Numbered from the stretch's first letter, positions 27,986 through 37,119 are shown. The stretch: DNA of 64,000 nt from Leuconostoc mesenteroides subsp. mesenteroides (GCA_009676745.1 CP046062.1:977501-1041500); one strand, 5' to 3'. Notes: generated by a model not told the origin, from the sequence alone. A program made the numbers and translations.

Positions 27986-28606
27986 ATGTTGATAATTGGT
28001 TTAACAGGTGGAATTGCTACAGGGAAATCGACAGTCAGTGCTTTGTTACGTCAAGCAGGTTTTCCGATTGTTGACGCAGATATAGTGGCTCGTGAAGTCG
28101 TTGAGCCAGGAACATCAACACTTGAAAAAATCAAATTAGCGTTTGGCCCGGGAATAATCGACAATGGTGTATTAGATCGACGTAAGCTGGGTCAAATTGT
28201 CTTTGAAAATGGCGCCCAATTAAAAAAACTAAATGATATTATGCAACCAGCCATTAGTAGTGCAATGGCTGATAAAATTAATTTTTGGCGCTTACAAAAT
28301 GTGCCCATATTAGTCCTAGATGTACCATTGTTATTTGAACGAGACTATGATAAAAATAAATCAGTAGATAAAATCATTGTTGTAACTGCTAGCGAAGAAG
28401 TCCAATTGTCTCGTTTGAAAAATCGTGATCAACTCAGTAATATAGAGGCACGTAACCGTGTAAAGTCACAGTTACCAATGTCGCAGAAGGTTGAGAGAGC
28501 TGATTATGTTATAGATAATAACGGTCGTATCGAAGAGCTACAGGAACAAGTTACAGTTTTAATCAAAAAAATAAAGGAGCTCGCGTCAACGCATGATGCA
28601 AAATGA
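27986..28606 (+). CDS. coaE: Dephospho-CoA kinase
   Basis: 206 residues with the P-loop GLTGGIATGKST at the N-terminus, DADIVAREVVEPG, and PLLFE. It catalyses the last step of coenzyme A synthesis. The ATG directly follows the stop of the DUF975 gene, and the end overlaps dnaB by 14 bp. The mutM-coaE-dnaB-dnaI order is common in Lactobacillales, although nrdR, often between coaE and dnaB, is absent. Confidence 0.96.
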   Translation: MLIIGLTGGIATGKSTVSALLRQAGFPIVDADIVAREVVEPGTSTLEKIKLAFGPGIIDNGVLDRRKLGQIVFENGAQLKKLNDIMQPAISSAMADKINFWRLQNVPILVLDVPLLFERDYDKNKSVDKIIVVTASEEVQLSRLKNRDQLSNIEARNRVKSQLPMSQKVERADYVIDNNGRIEELQEQVTVLIKKIKELASTHDAK

Positions 28607-29882
28607 TAGCACAATTGAGTTTCACGCTAAGGCTGGTGTTTTTGTGCAGTCAAATACACCAATTACATTGACCGATTTAGATCGTACTTTTGATTTATAC
28701 ACGCCGTTTATTGGCGCAACTGGGTATGCACTGTACCACCTGTTGGTAAGTGAGTTACCCTACAATACACAATTAGATGGACGAGAAGATCATAATTTTA
28801 TTTTAGATAGTCTGAATGTCAGTTTGCCTGATTTTGTTAAAGTTCGTCGGCGTTTAGAAGCAGTGGGTCTATTGACTACGCTTTACACAGAAGATGCTTT
28901 GGGCGAAATTTATACGTATCAATTATTTGCTCCGCTTGATGTTGACAGTTTTTTTAAAGAAAAATTATTGGCTGGTCTATTATTTAAATATGTTGGAGAG
29001 GCGCGTTATTTAACACTTCAGAAACGATATGCTACACAAGGACAACCAAATGTGAAGGGTGACAATATATCTGCCAAGTTTTTACAGGTCTTCAAGCATG
29101 ATACATCTACCTTATTACCAACATTTGAGATAAACACAAATCATAGCAAAATTGAAATAGAAGATGATTTTAATTTTGAAAACTTTACAGACTTAGTGAG
29201 AGGTACAACAACAGAAAAGTTGGCACAACATCGAGATTTTCTAGTATCAATGCACGTGATTTACGGCGTTGATGAGGTAACGCTGGCAGGTTATACTTCG
29301 CAGGCAATCACATTAGATACTCATGATGTTGACGAAAAGATTTTGCAGAAAATTATGCGTCAAAATCGCACAACCGTTATTGCAGAGCAGGTGGTTTCAC
29401 AGCCAGTGCAACAAAACCGCTCTAGAGAAATGTTACAGTTAGTTCAAGATGCAAAAACATTAGCACCTAATGCCTTTATTGAAGATGTTAAGTTTAAAAA
29501 AGGCGGCGGTTTTGTGACACGAAATGAATATTATTTCATCAGTAAAATGATTAAAGATGTGCGCCTCAAACCGGAGGTCGTCAATATGTTGGTTTGGTAT
29601 GAATTGGTCAAACGAAATCGCGATACGGTCAATGTTGATACAGCAGAAACAATTGCTAATTCATGGTTAAAAATGCATGTGAATTCGGCTGAAGCAGCAC
29701 TCAATGCAATTGAAAAATATCAACCTACTCGATCTACAAAACGAAACTATTCTAAAAAAATGACGCGTGTTGAACCACAAATGCCTTCTAGCACGCCTCA
29801 AAATCAACCAGCAACTTCTGTAGATGAAGTAGCGGAAGCCTTGGCTGAACTAAAAAAGTTGAATATTAAGACTAAGAATTGA
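28593..29882 (+). CDS. dnaB: Replication initiation / membrane attachment protein DnaB
   Basis: 429 residues of the Bacillota DnaB/DnaD-related family (not the helicase). The N-terminal winged-helix region (about 1-120) contains DRTFDLYTPFIGATGYALYH, and a DnaD-like C-terminal segment ends in VNVDTAETIANSWL. It helps load the replicative helicase with DnaI and DnaD. Two adjacent ATGs (28593 and 28596) are possible starts. It overlaps coaE and is 7 bp from dnaI. Confidence 0.92.
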   Translation: MMQNDSTIEFHAKAGVFVQSNTPITLTDLDRTFDLYTPFIGATGYALYHLLVSELPYNTQLDGREDHNFILDSLNVSLPDFVKVRRRLEAVGLLTTLYTEDALGEIYTYQLFAPLDVDSFFKEKLLAGLLFKYVGEARYLTLQKRYATQGQPNVKGDNISAKFLQVFKHDTSTLLPTFEINTNHSKIEIEDDFNFENFTDLVRGTTTEKLAQHRDFLVSMHVIYGVDEVTLAGYTSQAITLDTHDVDEKILQKIMRQNRTTVIAEQVVSQPVQQNRSREMLQLVQDAKTLAPNAFIEDVKFKKGGGFVTRNEYYFISKMIKDVRLKPEVVNMLVWYELVKRNRDTVNVDTAETIANSWLKMHVNSAEAALNAIEKYQPTRSTKRNYSKKMTRVEPQMPSSTPQNQPATSVDEVAEALAELKKLNIKTKN

Positions 29883-29889
29883 GATTAAT

Positions 29890-30837
29890 ATGCAAAACCT
29901 ATCTGAAGTACTCAAGCAATTTCAGCAACAATATGCTAATAAAGCCAATTTATCGGATATTATTGAATCTATTGGAAAGGATCAAGATATACGTTCTTTT
30001 TGGACTGCACATCAAGATGAATTGAACTCAGATGCTTTTCAACTTAAAATGGGTGATCTTTATGAGTATATTCAACAAAAGAAAAGAATTGCTGCTGGGG
30101 AAAAAGTTCTCTATCCAGGATATTATCCACAGCTAACAATTGAAAAAGGGTATCCAATAGTTCATTATGTTGCTAATGAGCAAACACGCAAAAAACTAAT
30201 GCAACGTGAAAAGTTGACGCTGTACAAAATGCCAAAATCTGTTCGTTCGGCAGACTGGAGTACTATCGGTCAGGAAATCGTTGATCATGCCCAAGAGGAA
30301 CAAGGGAAAACGGAAGCATTTATTTCACTCAATAAAATCCTAAAAAGTTTAACTAGTACAGTCCAAAATAACTTTGTTCAAGGTATCTATTTATATGGTG
30401 ATTTTGGTGTCGGCAAAACATATATGATGGGAGCCCTTGCTAACGCATTGGCTGCTAATAATATAGGTGTTATGTTGTTACATTTTCCTTCATTCATTAG
30501 CGATTTGAAAGCGACATTTGATCATAAAAATGAATCTCTTGATGAATTATTAAATAAAGCAAAAAGCGTTTCTGTGTTAATTCTTGATGATGTTGGTGCA
30601 GATACGTTAACAGCGTGGAGCAGAGATTCGATTCTTGGTATTATTTTGGAATACCGGATGCAAAATGAGTTAACAACTTTTTTTACCTCTAATTTTGATG
30701 CAGATGGATTTGAACAATATCTATCGCAAACTAGGGAAGGTAATGAACCTATTAAAGCTGCTAGACTCATGCAAAGAGTGAAGTTTCTAGCTAAACCAGT
30801 CCAAATGACAGGAAAAAATAAACGGTTAGAAAATTGA
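29890..30837 (+). CDS. dnaI: Primosomal protein DnaI (helicase loader)
   Basis: 315 residues. An N-terminal helicase-interaction domain is followed by an AAA+ domain with Walker A YGDFGVGKTY, Walker B VLILDDVGAD and sensor-like FTSNF. It loads the replicative helicase with DnaB. Its stop overlaps the TTG start of the next gene, suggesting translational coupling to the yibE/F pair. Confidence 0.95.
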   Translation: MQNLSEVLKQFQQQYANKANLSDIIESIGKDQDIRSFWTAHQDELNSDAFQLKMGDLYEYIQQKKRIAAGEKVLYPGYYPQLTIEKGYPIVHYVANEQTRKKLMQREKLTLYKMPKSVRSADWSTIGQEIVDHAQEEQGKTEAFISLNKILKSLTSTVQNNFVQGIYLYGDFGVGKTYMMGALANALAANNIGVMLLHFPSFISDLKATFDHKNESLDELLNKAKSVSVLILDDVGADTLTAWSRDSILGIILEYRMQNELTTFFTSNFDADGFEQYLSQTREGNEPIKAARLMQRVKFLAKPVQMTGKNKRLEN

Positions 30838-31922
30838 TATTCCTAAAAAAAACAAAAAACTATTGGTTTGTGGTCATTGCCGTTATTGTTGCTTGGGTTA
30901 TATTGCGGTCTGATTCATTTTTATATCAAGAACCAGTTGGACAGGTTACACATGTTAAACTTCAGTCCAAACAAAAAACAATAGATGAGCATAATAATGC
31001 AGATAATATTTCTCATCAACAACTAACAATTAAACTGTTAAATAGAAACAAAATCATTAAGTTGACGAATCAATACACCGATTCGCAAACGGTGACACAT
31101 CAGTACAGAGTTGGGGATCAGCTATTATTGACCGGGCATAGAGGGCATTTTCGAATTATATCTCTTAAACGTGATGCAGTCATCGGAGCTTTAGTTGTGT
31201 TACTATTAGGGCTGTTATTGATTTATGGAAAATGGCGTGCAACGTCATGGCTAACGCTCAGCCTTGTTGCCAATGTGGTTCTTTTTGCGATTGCATTATA
31301 CATAGACGTTCACCTTAAAAATCCCAATGTTATTTTGATTTTTAGTATTTTAGCTGTTGGTGTAGCAGCATTGAGTTTGATGTTAGTATTAGGTAGAACC
31401 CTTCAGATGTTGGTTACGCTTTTAGCGACTCTTTTATCAACAATCCTGACGATGTTCATCATGTTTATTGTTCTTAAAGCTACTGGTAATGAAGGGGTTC
31501 ATTTTGAAACAATGTCGTACGTAACACAAGTACCGGTTACTTTGTTTATTGCCCAAACGATTATTGGTGTGTTAGGCGCGGTTATGGATGAAGCTGCAGA
31601 TATTGTTGCTGCGTTATTTGGTCTGCGTCGTGAAAAAATCGAACGTCACTTCAAGGATTATTGGCATGCGGGGATGAATGTTGGGCGCGATATCATGGGC
31701 ACATTAATTAATGTGCTATTCATGATTTTCATTGCGGAAACAATGCCGATGGTTTTTTTGATGCTACGAAATGGTAATAATTGGCCCTATATACTTGATC
31801 AAATTATGAACCTTGGTATTTTACAGACAGTTATTTCTGGAATTGGTATTGTTTTGGCTGTTCCTGTCACTAGTGTTTTAGTTGGGTGGATTGCTGAGCG
31901 ATACAAGGTGGTGGACAAATGA
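30834..31922 (+). CDS. YibE/F-family membrane protein (first of pair)
   Basis: 362 residues. A single N-terminal membrane segment, an extracytoplasmic domain of about 90 residues, then about seven membrane helices with the family stretch AQTIIGVLGAVMDEAADIVAALFG. Function unknown. The only plausible start is TTG 30834 overlapping the dnaI stop. It overlaps the second YibE/F gene by 4 bp. The two probably form one complex, as similar tandem pairs occur in lactococci. Confidence 0.82.
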   Translation: MIFLKKTKNYWFVVIAVIVAWVILRSDSFLYQEPVGQVTHVKLQSKQKTIDEHNNADNISHQQLTIKLLNRNKIIKLTNQYTDSQTVTHQYRVGDQLLLTGHRGHFRIISLKRDAVIGALVVLLLGLLLIYGKWRATSWLTLSLVANVVLFAIALYIDVHLKNPNVILIFSILAVGVAALSLMLVLGRTLQMLVTLLATLLSTILTMFIMFIVLKATGNEGVHFETMSYVTQVPVTLFIAQTIIGVLGAVMDEAADIVAALFGLRREKIERHFKDYWHAGMNVGRDIMGTLINVLFMIFIAETMPMVFLMLRNGNNWPYILDQIMNLGILQTVISGIGIVLAVPVTSVLVGWIAERYKVVDK

Positions 31923-32695
31923 ATGCGATTGGATTGTTAATAATTATTTTATTTGTTTTAATGGTGTTTGTTGGCGGTGTTCAGGGAATGAAAGCCTTTG
32001 TAGGCTTGATGTTGAACTTTATTGTTATTTTTATTTTGATGATTTTAATCAATTGGCAGTTTAATGCATATATTGTTACGGCTTTAATGAGTGTGATTAT
32101 TTTGGCTCTTGCAATTTATTTAGGTGCAGAAAATCAATTTGTGACTAATACAGCTTTTAAGACAAGCTTGATAGTTATGTCAATTTTGATGGTAGTGGCA
32201 ATTGTGGTTCAACATTTAGGCCAATTCCAAGGATTTGCAACTGAAAATTCGGAAGAATTGGAAGGTTTATCTTTGAATATAGGTCTGCCCTTCACAAAGG
32301 TTGCTGTAATTGTAATGGTCATATCCATTTTAGGTGCTGTTGCTGAAGCTGCAATGGCTATTGTAGCAGACCTGAATGAGGTCATAGAGCGTACACCGAA
32401 TTTAAGCAAAAAAAGTTTATACGCGCATGCACATATTATTGGTGGGCAAATATTAGGTACAGCTATCAACACACTTTTTTTTGGGGTTTTAGGAGCAAAT
32501 CTACCGCTTTTAATTTGGTTTATTCGTTTACGTTATTCAATTGCGATGTTTTTTAATGCAAAGTTATTGATGATGGAAGTCGTTACAATGTTGTTGGGTA
32601 TGTTGGGAATTTTGATGAGTATCTGGGTAGCTAGTCGATTGGTTGTACATGAATATATCAAAATAAAAAGCAAAAATACAAGAAAAGGAGAATGA
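31919..32695 (+). CDS. YibE/F-family membrane protein (second of pair)
   Basis: 258 residues, almost wholly hydrophobic, about seven membrane helices. It repeats the family pattern of its neighbour (ISILGAVAEAAMAIVADLNEV) without the extracytoplasmic domain, so the pair looks like a split or duplicated transporter-like unit. Its stop overlaps an ATG in another frame at 32692. Confidence 0.8.
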   Translation: MNAIGLLIIILFVLMVFVGGVQGMKAFVGLMLNFIVIFILMILINWQFNAYIVTALMSVIILALAIYLGAENQFVTNTAFKTSLIVMSILMVVAIVVQHLGQFQGFATENSEELEGLSLNIGLPFTKVAVIVMVISILGAVAEAAMAIVADLNEVIERTPNLSKKSLYAHAHIIGGQILGTAINTLFFGVLGANLPLLIWFIRLRYSIAMFFNAKLLMMEVVTMLLGMLGILMSIWVASRLVVHEYIKIKSKNTRKGE

Positions 32696-32737
32696 AGTTT
32701 GCGTTAAAAACTTCATTATTAGAATTAATTCGCTATG
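32683..32737 (+). promoter_or_regulatory. Strong Shine-Dalgarno, hairpin and distant start
   Basis: AAAAGGAG (32683-32690) is followed by a 9-bp hairpin (ATGAAGTTT 32692-32700 with AAACTTCAT 32708-32716), then 18 nt, then the ATG of the next gene at 32735. Alternatively the Shine-Dalgarno serves a 19-codon frame from ATG 32692 that ends at 32751, overlapping the next start. Confidence 0.35.
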
Positions 32738-33037
32738 AAAGAGACTTTTGATTTAATTGAACGAATTACACGTAATGACGGTAGTTCTTATTTTGAACTA
32801 GGGAATATTCCTCATAATGGACGTGCCGAATATGCTGCTGAGCATGGATTTATTGAAAGTGTTCAGATTTTGAAGGTGAACATACCACGCTCAACTCACG
32901 TAGAAAAAGTAGAAGATTATATTAATTCACATTATGAACTGCTGCCTTTAGAATATGATGGTTGGGAAGAGTGGGTTAAGACACCTGAAATTGAAGAAGA
33001 GTTACAAAAAATACTGTTGGATAATCGGTTGGGCTAA
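32735..33037 (+). CDS. Hypothetical acidic protein
   Basis: 100 residues, soluble, rich in Glu/Asp, with no family I recognise and no signal peptide or membrane segment. It follows the yibE/F pair by 39 bp. No Shine-Dalgarno lies near the ATG; the only good one is 44 nt upstream across a hairpin. Codon use resembles that of its neighbours, so it is probably a real gene, but the start is uncertain. Confidence 0.6.
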   Translation: MKETFDLIERITRNDGSSYFELGNIPHNGRAEYAAEHGFIESVQILKVNIPRSTHVEKVEDYINSHYELLPLEYDGWEEWVKTPEIEEELQKILLDNRLG

Positions 33038-33094
33038 ATAAAAAGGGTGTTTAAAGACAGATTATTAATAAAGTATATAAAAGTAACCAAAATG

Positions 33095-33123
33095 TTGTAA
33101 TTTTGATCAATTTTATATATAAT
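33095..33123 (+). promoter_or_regulatory. Promoter of tRNA-Cys
   Basis: TTGTAA (33095-33100), 17 bp, TATAAT (33118-33123). A 7-bp hairpin (TTGTTAT with ATAACAA, about 33132-33150) lies between it and the tRNA. Confidence 0.7.
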
Positions 33124-33163
33124 TAAGAGCGTTGTTATTTGACATAACAATGCAAATAAGTTT

Positions 33164-33234
33164 GGTAGTGTAGCCAAGTGGTAAGGCAACGGTCTGCAAA
33201 ACCGTGATCGCCGGTTCGACTCCGGTTACTACCT
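33164..33234 (+). tRNA. tRNA-Cys (anticodon GCA)
   Basis: A 71-nt cloverleaf. The acceptor GGTAGTG pairs with TACTACC, the anticodon stem ACGGT/ACCGT encloses CTGCAAA, the T arm is GCCGG-TTCGACT-CCGGT, and the discriminator is U as expected for Cys. CCA is not encoded. It is transcribed alone. Confidence 0.95.
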
Positions 33235-33246
33235 TCTAAATATGAT

Positions 33247-33317
33247 AAACGCTGTAAAATCTTATGATTGTTAGTTTAATGAAACAAGCTGACAATATAG
33301 TTTTAGCAGTGTTTTTT
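33247..33317 (+). terminator. Terminator of tRNA-Cys
   Basis: A long stem, AAACGCTGTAAAA with TTTTAGCAGTGTTT (one bulged G), has an inner ATTGTTAG/CTGACAAT hairpin and ends in T6. Confidence 0.75.
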
Positions 33318-33544
33318 ATATTAAAAAGTGATTATGGTTGAAAAGGTTGCTTGCAGGTGAACAAAGACTATTCGGTGAAAAATAGATAGCGTGGAAAGTA
33401 TGGATGAGGTCTTGTAATTATTTGAATTAATCTCAACGTTTTATAGTCAAACGTAACCAACTATTTAAAAAAATGTCATCGGTGAAGAGTATAGATGATT
33501 TCAATCTTATATTGATGTTGCCATACTGTGGGCGCTGTGTTATA
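33318..33544 (+). other. Intergenic stretch with no recognised feature
   Basis: About 225 bases between the tRNA-Cys terminator and the recG promoter. I found no credible reading frame on either strand and no known RNA family. Two similar segments, TCGGTGAAAAATAGAT and TCGGTGAAGAGTATAGAT, lie about 100 bases apart. It could be a decayed sequence or an unrecognised small RNA. Confidence 0.5.
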
Positions 33545-33553
33545 TGTTATAAT
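33545..33553 (+). promoter_or_regulatory. recG extended -10 promoter (leaderless geometry)
   Basis: TGT followed by consensus TATAAT (33548-33553). The ATG at 33561 is 7 nt downstream, and no Shine-Dalgarno lies between. Confidence 0.6.
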
Positions 33554-33560
33554 ATTCAAG

Positions 33561-35591
33561 ATGATAACCCTAAACGATAATGTGAATATTTTGCCGGGCG
33601 TAGGTCCTAAGCGACTAGATGCGTTGCATGAAATTGGTATTTTTACGATTGATGATTTGATTAATTATTTTCCATTTCGATATGAAGATTTAGGAGAACG
33701 AGTGCCTTCTGAAACATTGGATGGTGAAAAGGCTACTTTCAAAGGAATCGTGAGCACACCGGCGATTGTGACTCGTTTTGGCAAACGATCTCAAACACGT
33801 TTTGGACTAATGATAGCACATGAAAATGTGCGTGTATCGTTCTTTAACCAACCATGGATTGCTCAAAATGTAGAAGTCGGCCAAGAAGTTGCTGTTTATG
33901 GTACTTATGATGCTGCTAAAGCGACCTTAACAGGCATGAAAGTGATTTCCAAAATTTCCAATGAACTTGACCCAATTTATCCTGCGTCTAAACAAATAAG
34001 CGCTAAAACAATCCGTCATTTGATAGAAATTGCGTGGGCTGATGTACGTGGTACGGTTGATTCATTAGTGCCAAATAACGTCCGTCAAAAATATCGTTTA
34101 CTAGACAGAAATACGCAAATTGAACATATGCATTTTCCAGCTGACATGGCGCAAGCTAAATTAGCACGTCGAAGTATCGCTTTTGAGGAATTTTTTATTT
34201 TTCAAATGAGATTACAGTTGCTCAAATTAGCTGATAAAAACTTTTCTGGTGAAAGTATCAATTATGATAACAAGGCGCTAAACAAATTTAAAGCTGGCTT
34301 ACCTTTTACATTGACAGAAGCACAACAAAAAGTTGTTTCTGAAATTTTACAAGATCAAAAACGTCCAGTGCACATGAATCGTTTATTACAAGGTGACGTA
34401 GGTTCTGGTAAAACAGTGGTAGCAGCAATTGCATTATACGCTGTTGTCACTGCAGGAATGCAAGCCGCATTGATGGCACCAACTGAAATTTTGGCTCAGC
34501 AACATGCCGTTAATTTGGCTGCAATGTTTGAAAAAGCGGGTGTTAATATTCGTATTGAACTGTTGACTAGTGGCATGAAAGCTGCGGCTCGGCGTCAATT
34601 ATTAGAAGATTTAGCCGACGGAACAATAGATATCTTAGTTGGTACACACGCATTGTTACAACCGGATGTGATGTTTCATCACCTAGGTTTGGCAGTAATT
34701 GACGAACAACATCGATTTGGTGTTAATCAACGTGCAAAATTACGTGAAAATGGTGTAAACCCTGACATACTAGCGATGACGGCTACGCCGATTCCTAGAA
34801 CATTATCTATCACTGCCTATGGAGAAATGGATGTATCAATAATCGATCAACTACCTAATGGCCGTAAGCAAATTCAGACACGAAAAATCAGTCATAATCA
34901 AATTGACTCGGCAATTGAATTTCTTAAACAACAACTCTCAGAGGGCGCACAAGCATACGTCGTGACGCCTTTAATTGAAGAGTCAGAAACATTAGATGTA
35001 CAGAATGCTCAAGCAATGTACGAATCATTACAATTGGAGTTACCAAATAACGAAATTGGCTTACTTCATGGCCGGCTCTCGAACAACGAAAAAAAAGATT
35101 TGATGGCTAATTTTAAAAAAAATAAAATTCAGGTCTTAGTTGCTACTACAGTCATTGAAGTGGGGGTTGATGTACCCAACGCTAGTATTATGTTAATTAT
35201 GGATGCGGATCGATTTGGATTGGCACAGTTACACCAATTACGTGGCCGAGTGGGTCGTGGTACGAGACAATCATACACAATTCTAGTTGCAGATCCAAAG
35301 ACCGATTATGGTCGTGCTAGGCTTGATGCAATGGTTGAGACAACAGATGGTTTTCTTTTAGCACAAAGAGACTTAGAACTACGCGGTTCTGGCGATATAC
35401 TAGGAACTAAACAGTCTGGTGTGCCTGAATTTGCAGTTGGCGATCCAATTAAAGACTTGAAGATGATGGAAGTTGCTCAGCAGGAAGCAATTAGCTTAGT
35501 TAGTACTGACGGCTGGGATAAATTCTCTGAAAATCAGAAACTAGTGGATTACTTATCAAGAACGATGGCGCATTATCGACACTTAGATTAA
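33561..35591 (+). CDS. recG: ATP-dependent DNA helicase RecG
   Basis: 676 residues: an N-terminal wedge/OB domain (ILPGVGPKRLDALHEIGI at the start), then helicase motifs with Walker A GDVGSGKTVVA, DEQHRFGVNQR, TATPIPRT, and the RGRVGRG region of motif VI. RecG remodels stalled forks and branched DNA. I chose ATG 33561 because upstream in-frame codons overlap the promoter, and MITLNDNV fits the family start. No Shine-Dalgarno is visible. Confidence 0.96.
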   Translation: MITLNDNVNILPGVGPKRLDALHEIGIFTIDDLINYFPFRYEDLGERVPSETLDGEKATFKGIVSTPAIVTRFGKRSQTRFGLMIAHENVRVSFFNQPWIAQNVEVGQEVAVYGTYDAAKATLTGMKVISKISNELDPIYPASKQISAKTIRHLIEIAWADVRGTVDSLVPNNVRQKYRLLDRNTQIEHMHFPADMAQAKLARRSIAFEEFFIFQMRLQLLKLADKNFSGESINYDNKALNKFKAGLPFTLTEAQQKVVSEILQDQKRPVHMNRLLQGDVGSGKTVVAAIALYAVVTAGMQAALMAPTEILAQQHAVNLAAMFEKAGVNIRIELLTSGMKAAARRQLLEDLADGTIDILVGTHALLQPDVMFHHLGLAVIDEQHRFGVNQRAKLRENGVNPDILAMTATPIPRTLSITAYGEMDVSIIDQLPNGRKQIQTRKISHNQIDSAIEFLKQQLSEGAQAYVVTPLIEESETLDVQNAQAMYESLQLELPNNEIGLLHGRLSNNEKKDLMANFKKNKIQVLVATTVIEVGVDVPNASIMLIMDADRFGLAQLHQLRGRVGRGTRQSYTILVADPKTDYGRARLDAMVETTDGFLLAQRDLELRGSGDILGTKQSGVPEFAVGDPIKDLKMMEVAQQEAISLVSTDGWDKFSENQKLVDYLSRTMAHYRHLD

Positions 35592-35620
35592 ACAGTGTCA
35601 GCCAAAAAAGATTGAAAATA

Positions 35621-35669
35621 GAAAGGAACGTGTACAGCTAATCTCAGTTGCACACATTTAAAAAATATG
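35621..35669 (+). promoter_or_regulatory. plsX ribosome binding region with hairpin between Shine-Dalgarno and ATG
   Basis: GAAAGGAA (35621-35628) is 38 nt from the ATG at 35667. Between them GTGT-A-CAGCT (35630-35639) pairs with AGTTG-C-ACAC (35646-35655): nine pairs, one G-T and one A-C mismatch. Folding leaves about 12 nt, a workable spacing. Confidence 0.5.
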
Positions 35670-36698
35670 AAAATCGCAATAGATGCAATGGGTGGTGATT
35701 ACGCACCAATGGAAATAGTCAAAGGGGTAGAAATCGCTCGCGATCGTTATCCAGATATCGAATTTTTATTATTTGGAACAAGTGAACAGGTGAAGCCACT
35801 TGTGAAGAACTGGGCACATATTACCCTAATCCCCACAACTGAAATTATTGAGATGGGTGATGAGCCAGTTAAAGCAATGCGACATAAAAAAGATTCATCA
35901 ATGGTTCGTGCCGCAAATGCTGTTAAAGCCGGCGAAGCCGATGCTTTATTTAGTGCCGGCAATACTGGAGCGCTACTATCAAGTGCTATTTTCTTAATTG
36001 GTCGTATCAAAGGTGTTGATCGTCCAGCCTTGGCCACCGCTATGCCAAGCTTTGCTGGTGAAAACGATCAATTTGTATTTATGGATTTGGGTGCAAATGC
36101 TGAAAGCAAAGCCTCACATTTGTATCAATACGGAATATTAGGGAGCTTTTATGCTTCTCATGTTTTAGGCATTCATGATGCACGCGTGCGTTTATTGAAC
36201 AATGGTGCAGAAGAGGATAAAGGGGATGAGGTTCATAAAACAGCACATCAGCTGATGAAAAAATCACAATCTTTTAATTTTTTGGGTAATATTGAAGCAC
36301 GTGAATTATTAGAAGGAACTGCAGATGTAGTTGTTGCTGATGGCTTTTCGGGTAATGCAGCATTGAAAGCTACGGAAGGTACTGCATTGATGATGTTGAA
36401 GCAAATTAAGCAAGCCATCATGGAAACAGGGATTCGCGGTAAGATGGGCGGTCTCTTGTTAAAACCAGCTTTTAAAGATATACAAAAGAAGTTGGACTAT
36501 AATGAGGCTGGTGGGGCAGTAATCTTGGGTGTTAATGCGCCTGTCGTTAAAACGCATGGTTCTGCTAAAGCCAATGCAGTAGCTAATACAATGGGACAAA
36601 TTAAAAAAATGTTTGAAAAAAATCTGGTGCCAGACATTCGAACATACATCTCAGATCATAAGGATGAGTTACAAGCTGCTAAGAATGAATTGCAATAA
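35667..36698 (+). CDS. plsX: Phosphate acyltransferase PlsX
   Basis: 343 residues. The N-terminal KIAIDAMGGDYAP and the central NTGALLSSA and DGFSGNAALK motifs define the family. It converts acyl-ACP to acyl-phosphate, the donor for PlsY in phospholipid synthesis, at the membrane surface. It lies between recG and acpP, a common Bacillota order. No Shine-Dalgarno is adjacent to the ATG; one lies upstream behind a hairpin. Confidence 0.96.
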   Translation: MKIAIDAMGGDYAPMEIVKGVEIARDRYPDIEFLLFGTSEQVKPLVKNWAHITLIPTTEIIEMGDEPVKAMRHKKDSSMVRAANAVKAGEADALFSAGNTGALLSSAIFLIGRIKGVDRPALATAMPSFAGENDQFVFMDLGANAESKASHLYQYGILGSFYASHVLGIHDARVRLLNNGAEEDKGDEVHKTAHQLMKKSQSFNFLGNIEARELLEGTADVVVADGFSGNAALKATEGTALMMLKQIKQAIMETGIRGKMGGLLLKPAFKDIQKKLDYNEAGGAVILGVNAPVVKTHGSAKANAVANTMGQIKKMFEKNLVPDIRTYISDHKDELQAAKNELQ

Positions 36699-36717
36699 TA
36701 AAGTGGTGAATAAGTTA

Positions 36718-36726
36718 TGGTATAAT
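36718..36726 (+). promoter_or_regulatory. acpP extended -10 promoter
   Basis: TGG followed by consensus TATAAT (36721-36726), 36 nt upstream of the acpP start. No clear -35. Confidence 0.55.
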
Positions 36727-36762
36727 AGTTCTTTAGATTAAAGATTCTGGGAGTAATTACTG

Positions 36763-37011
36763 ATGGCAATTGAAAAAGAAGCAATTTATAATATGATGGC
36801 AGATGAAATTGCAGAACGATTTAATGTTAAAAGAGATACCGTTACGCCGGATTTGAATTTTTTGACAGATATCGATGCGGATTCTATTGACTTTGTTGAA
36901 TTAGTATTAGAAGTAGAAGATATGTTTAATGTTGAAATTTCTGATGATGATGCTGAAAATTTGGTTACGTTGCAACAGACAGTCGACTACATTGTTGAAC
37001 ATCAAAATTAA
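36763..37011 (+). CDS. acpP: Acyl carrier protein
   Basis: 82 residues, acidic, with Ser41 in the phosphopantetheine site DADSIDFVELVLEVED. It carries acyl chains in fatty acid synthesis; adjacent to plsX, it likely supplies acyl-ACP to PlsX. GGGAG precedes the ATG. It is a second ACP relative to one usually encoded in a fab cluster, although that cluster is not in this window. Confidence 0.93.
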   Translation: MAIEKEAIYNMMADEIAERFNVKRDTVTPDLNFLTDIDADSIDFVELVLEVEDMFNVEISDDDAENLVTLQQTVDYIVEHQN

Positions 37012-37119
37012 ATGTTTAAATACCTGTTTTCATTTATTGGACTAACAAACATTTACAATATAGATACGTTTTAATGATTACGAATATTGTTCTGAATCAT
37101 GATATATTTTTGTTAAAGT

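Noticed and set aside
33318..33544. 6S or RNase P RNA in the gap before recG
   Set aside because: No conserved core of either RNA is present, only weak repeats.
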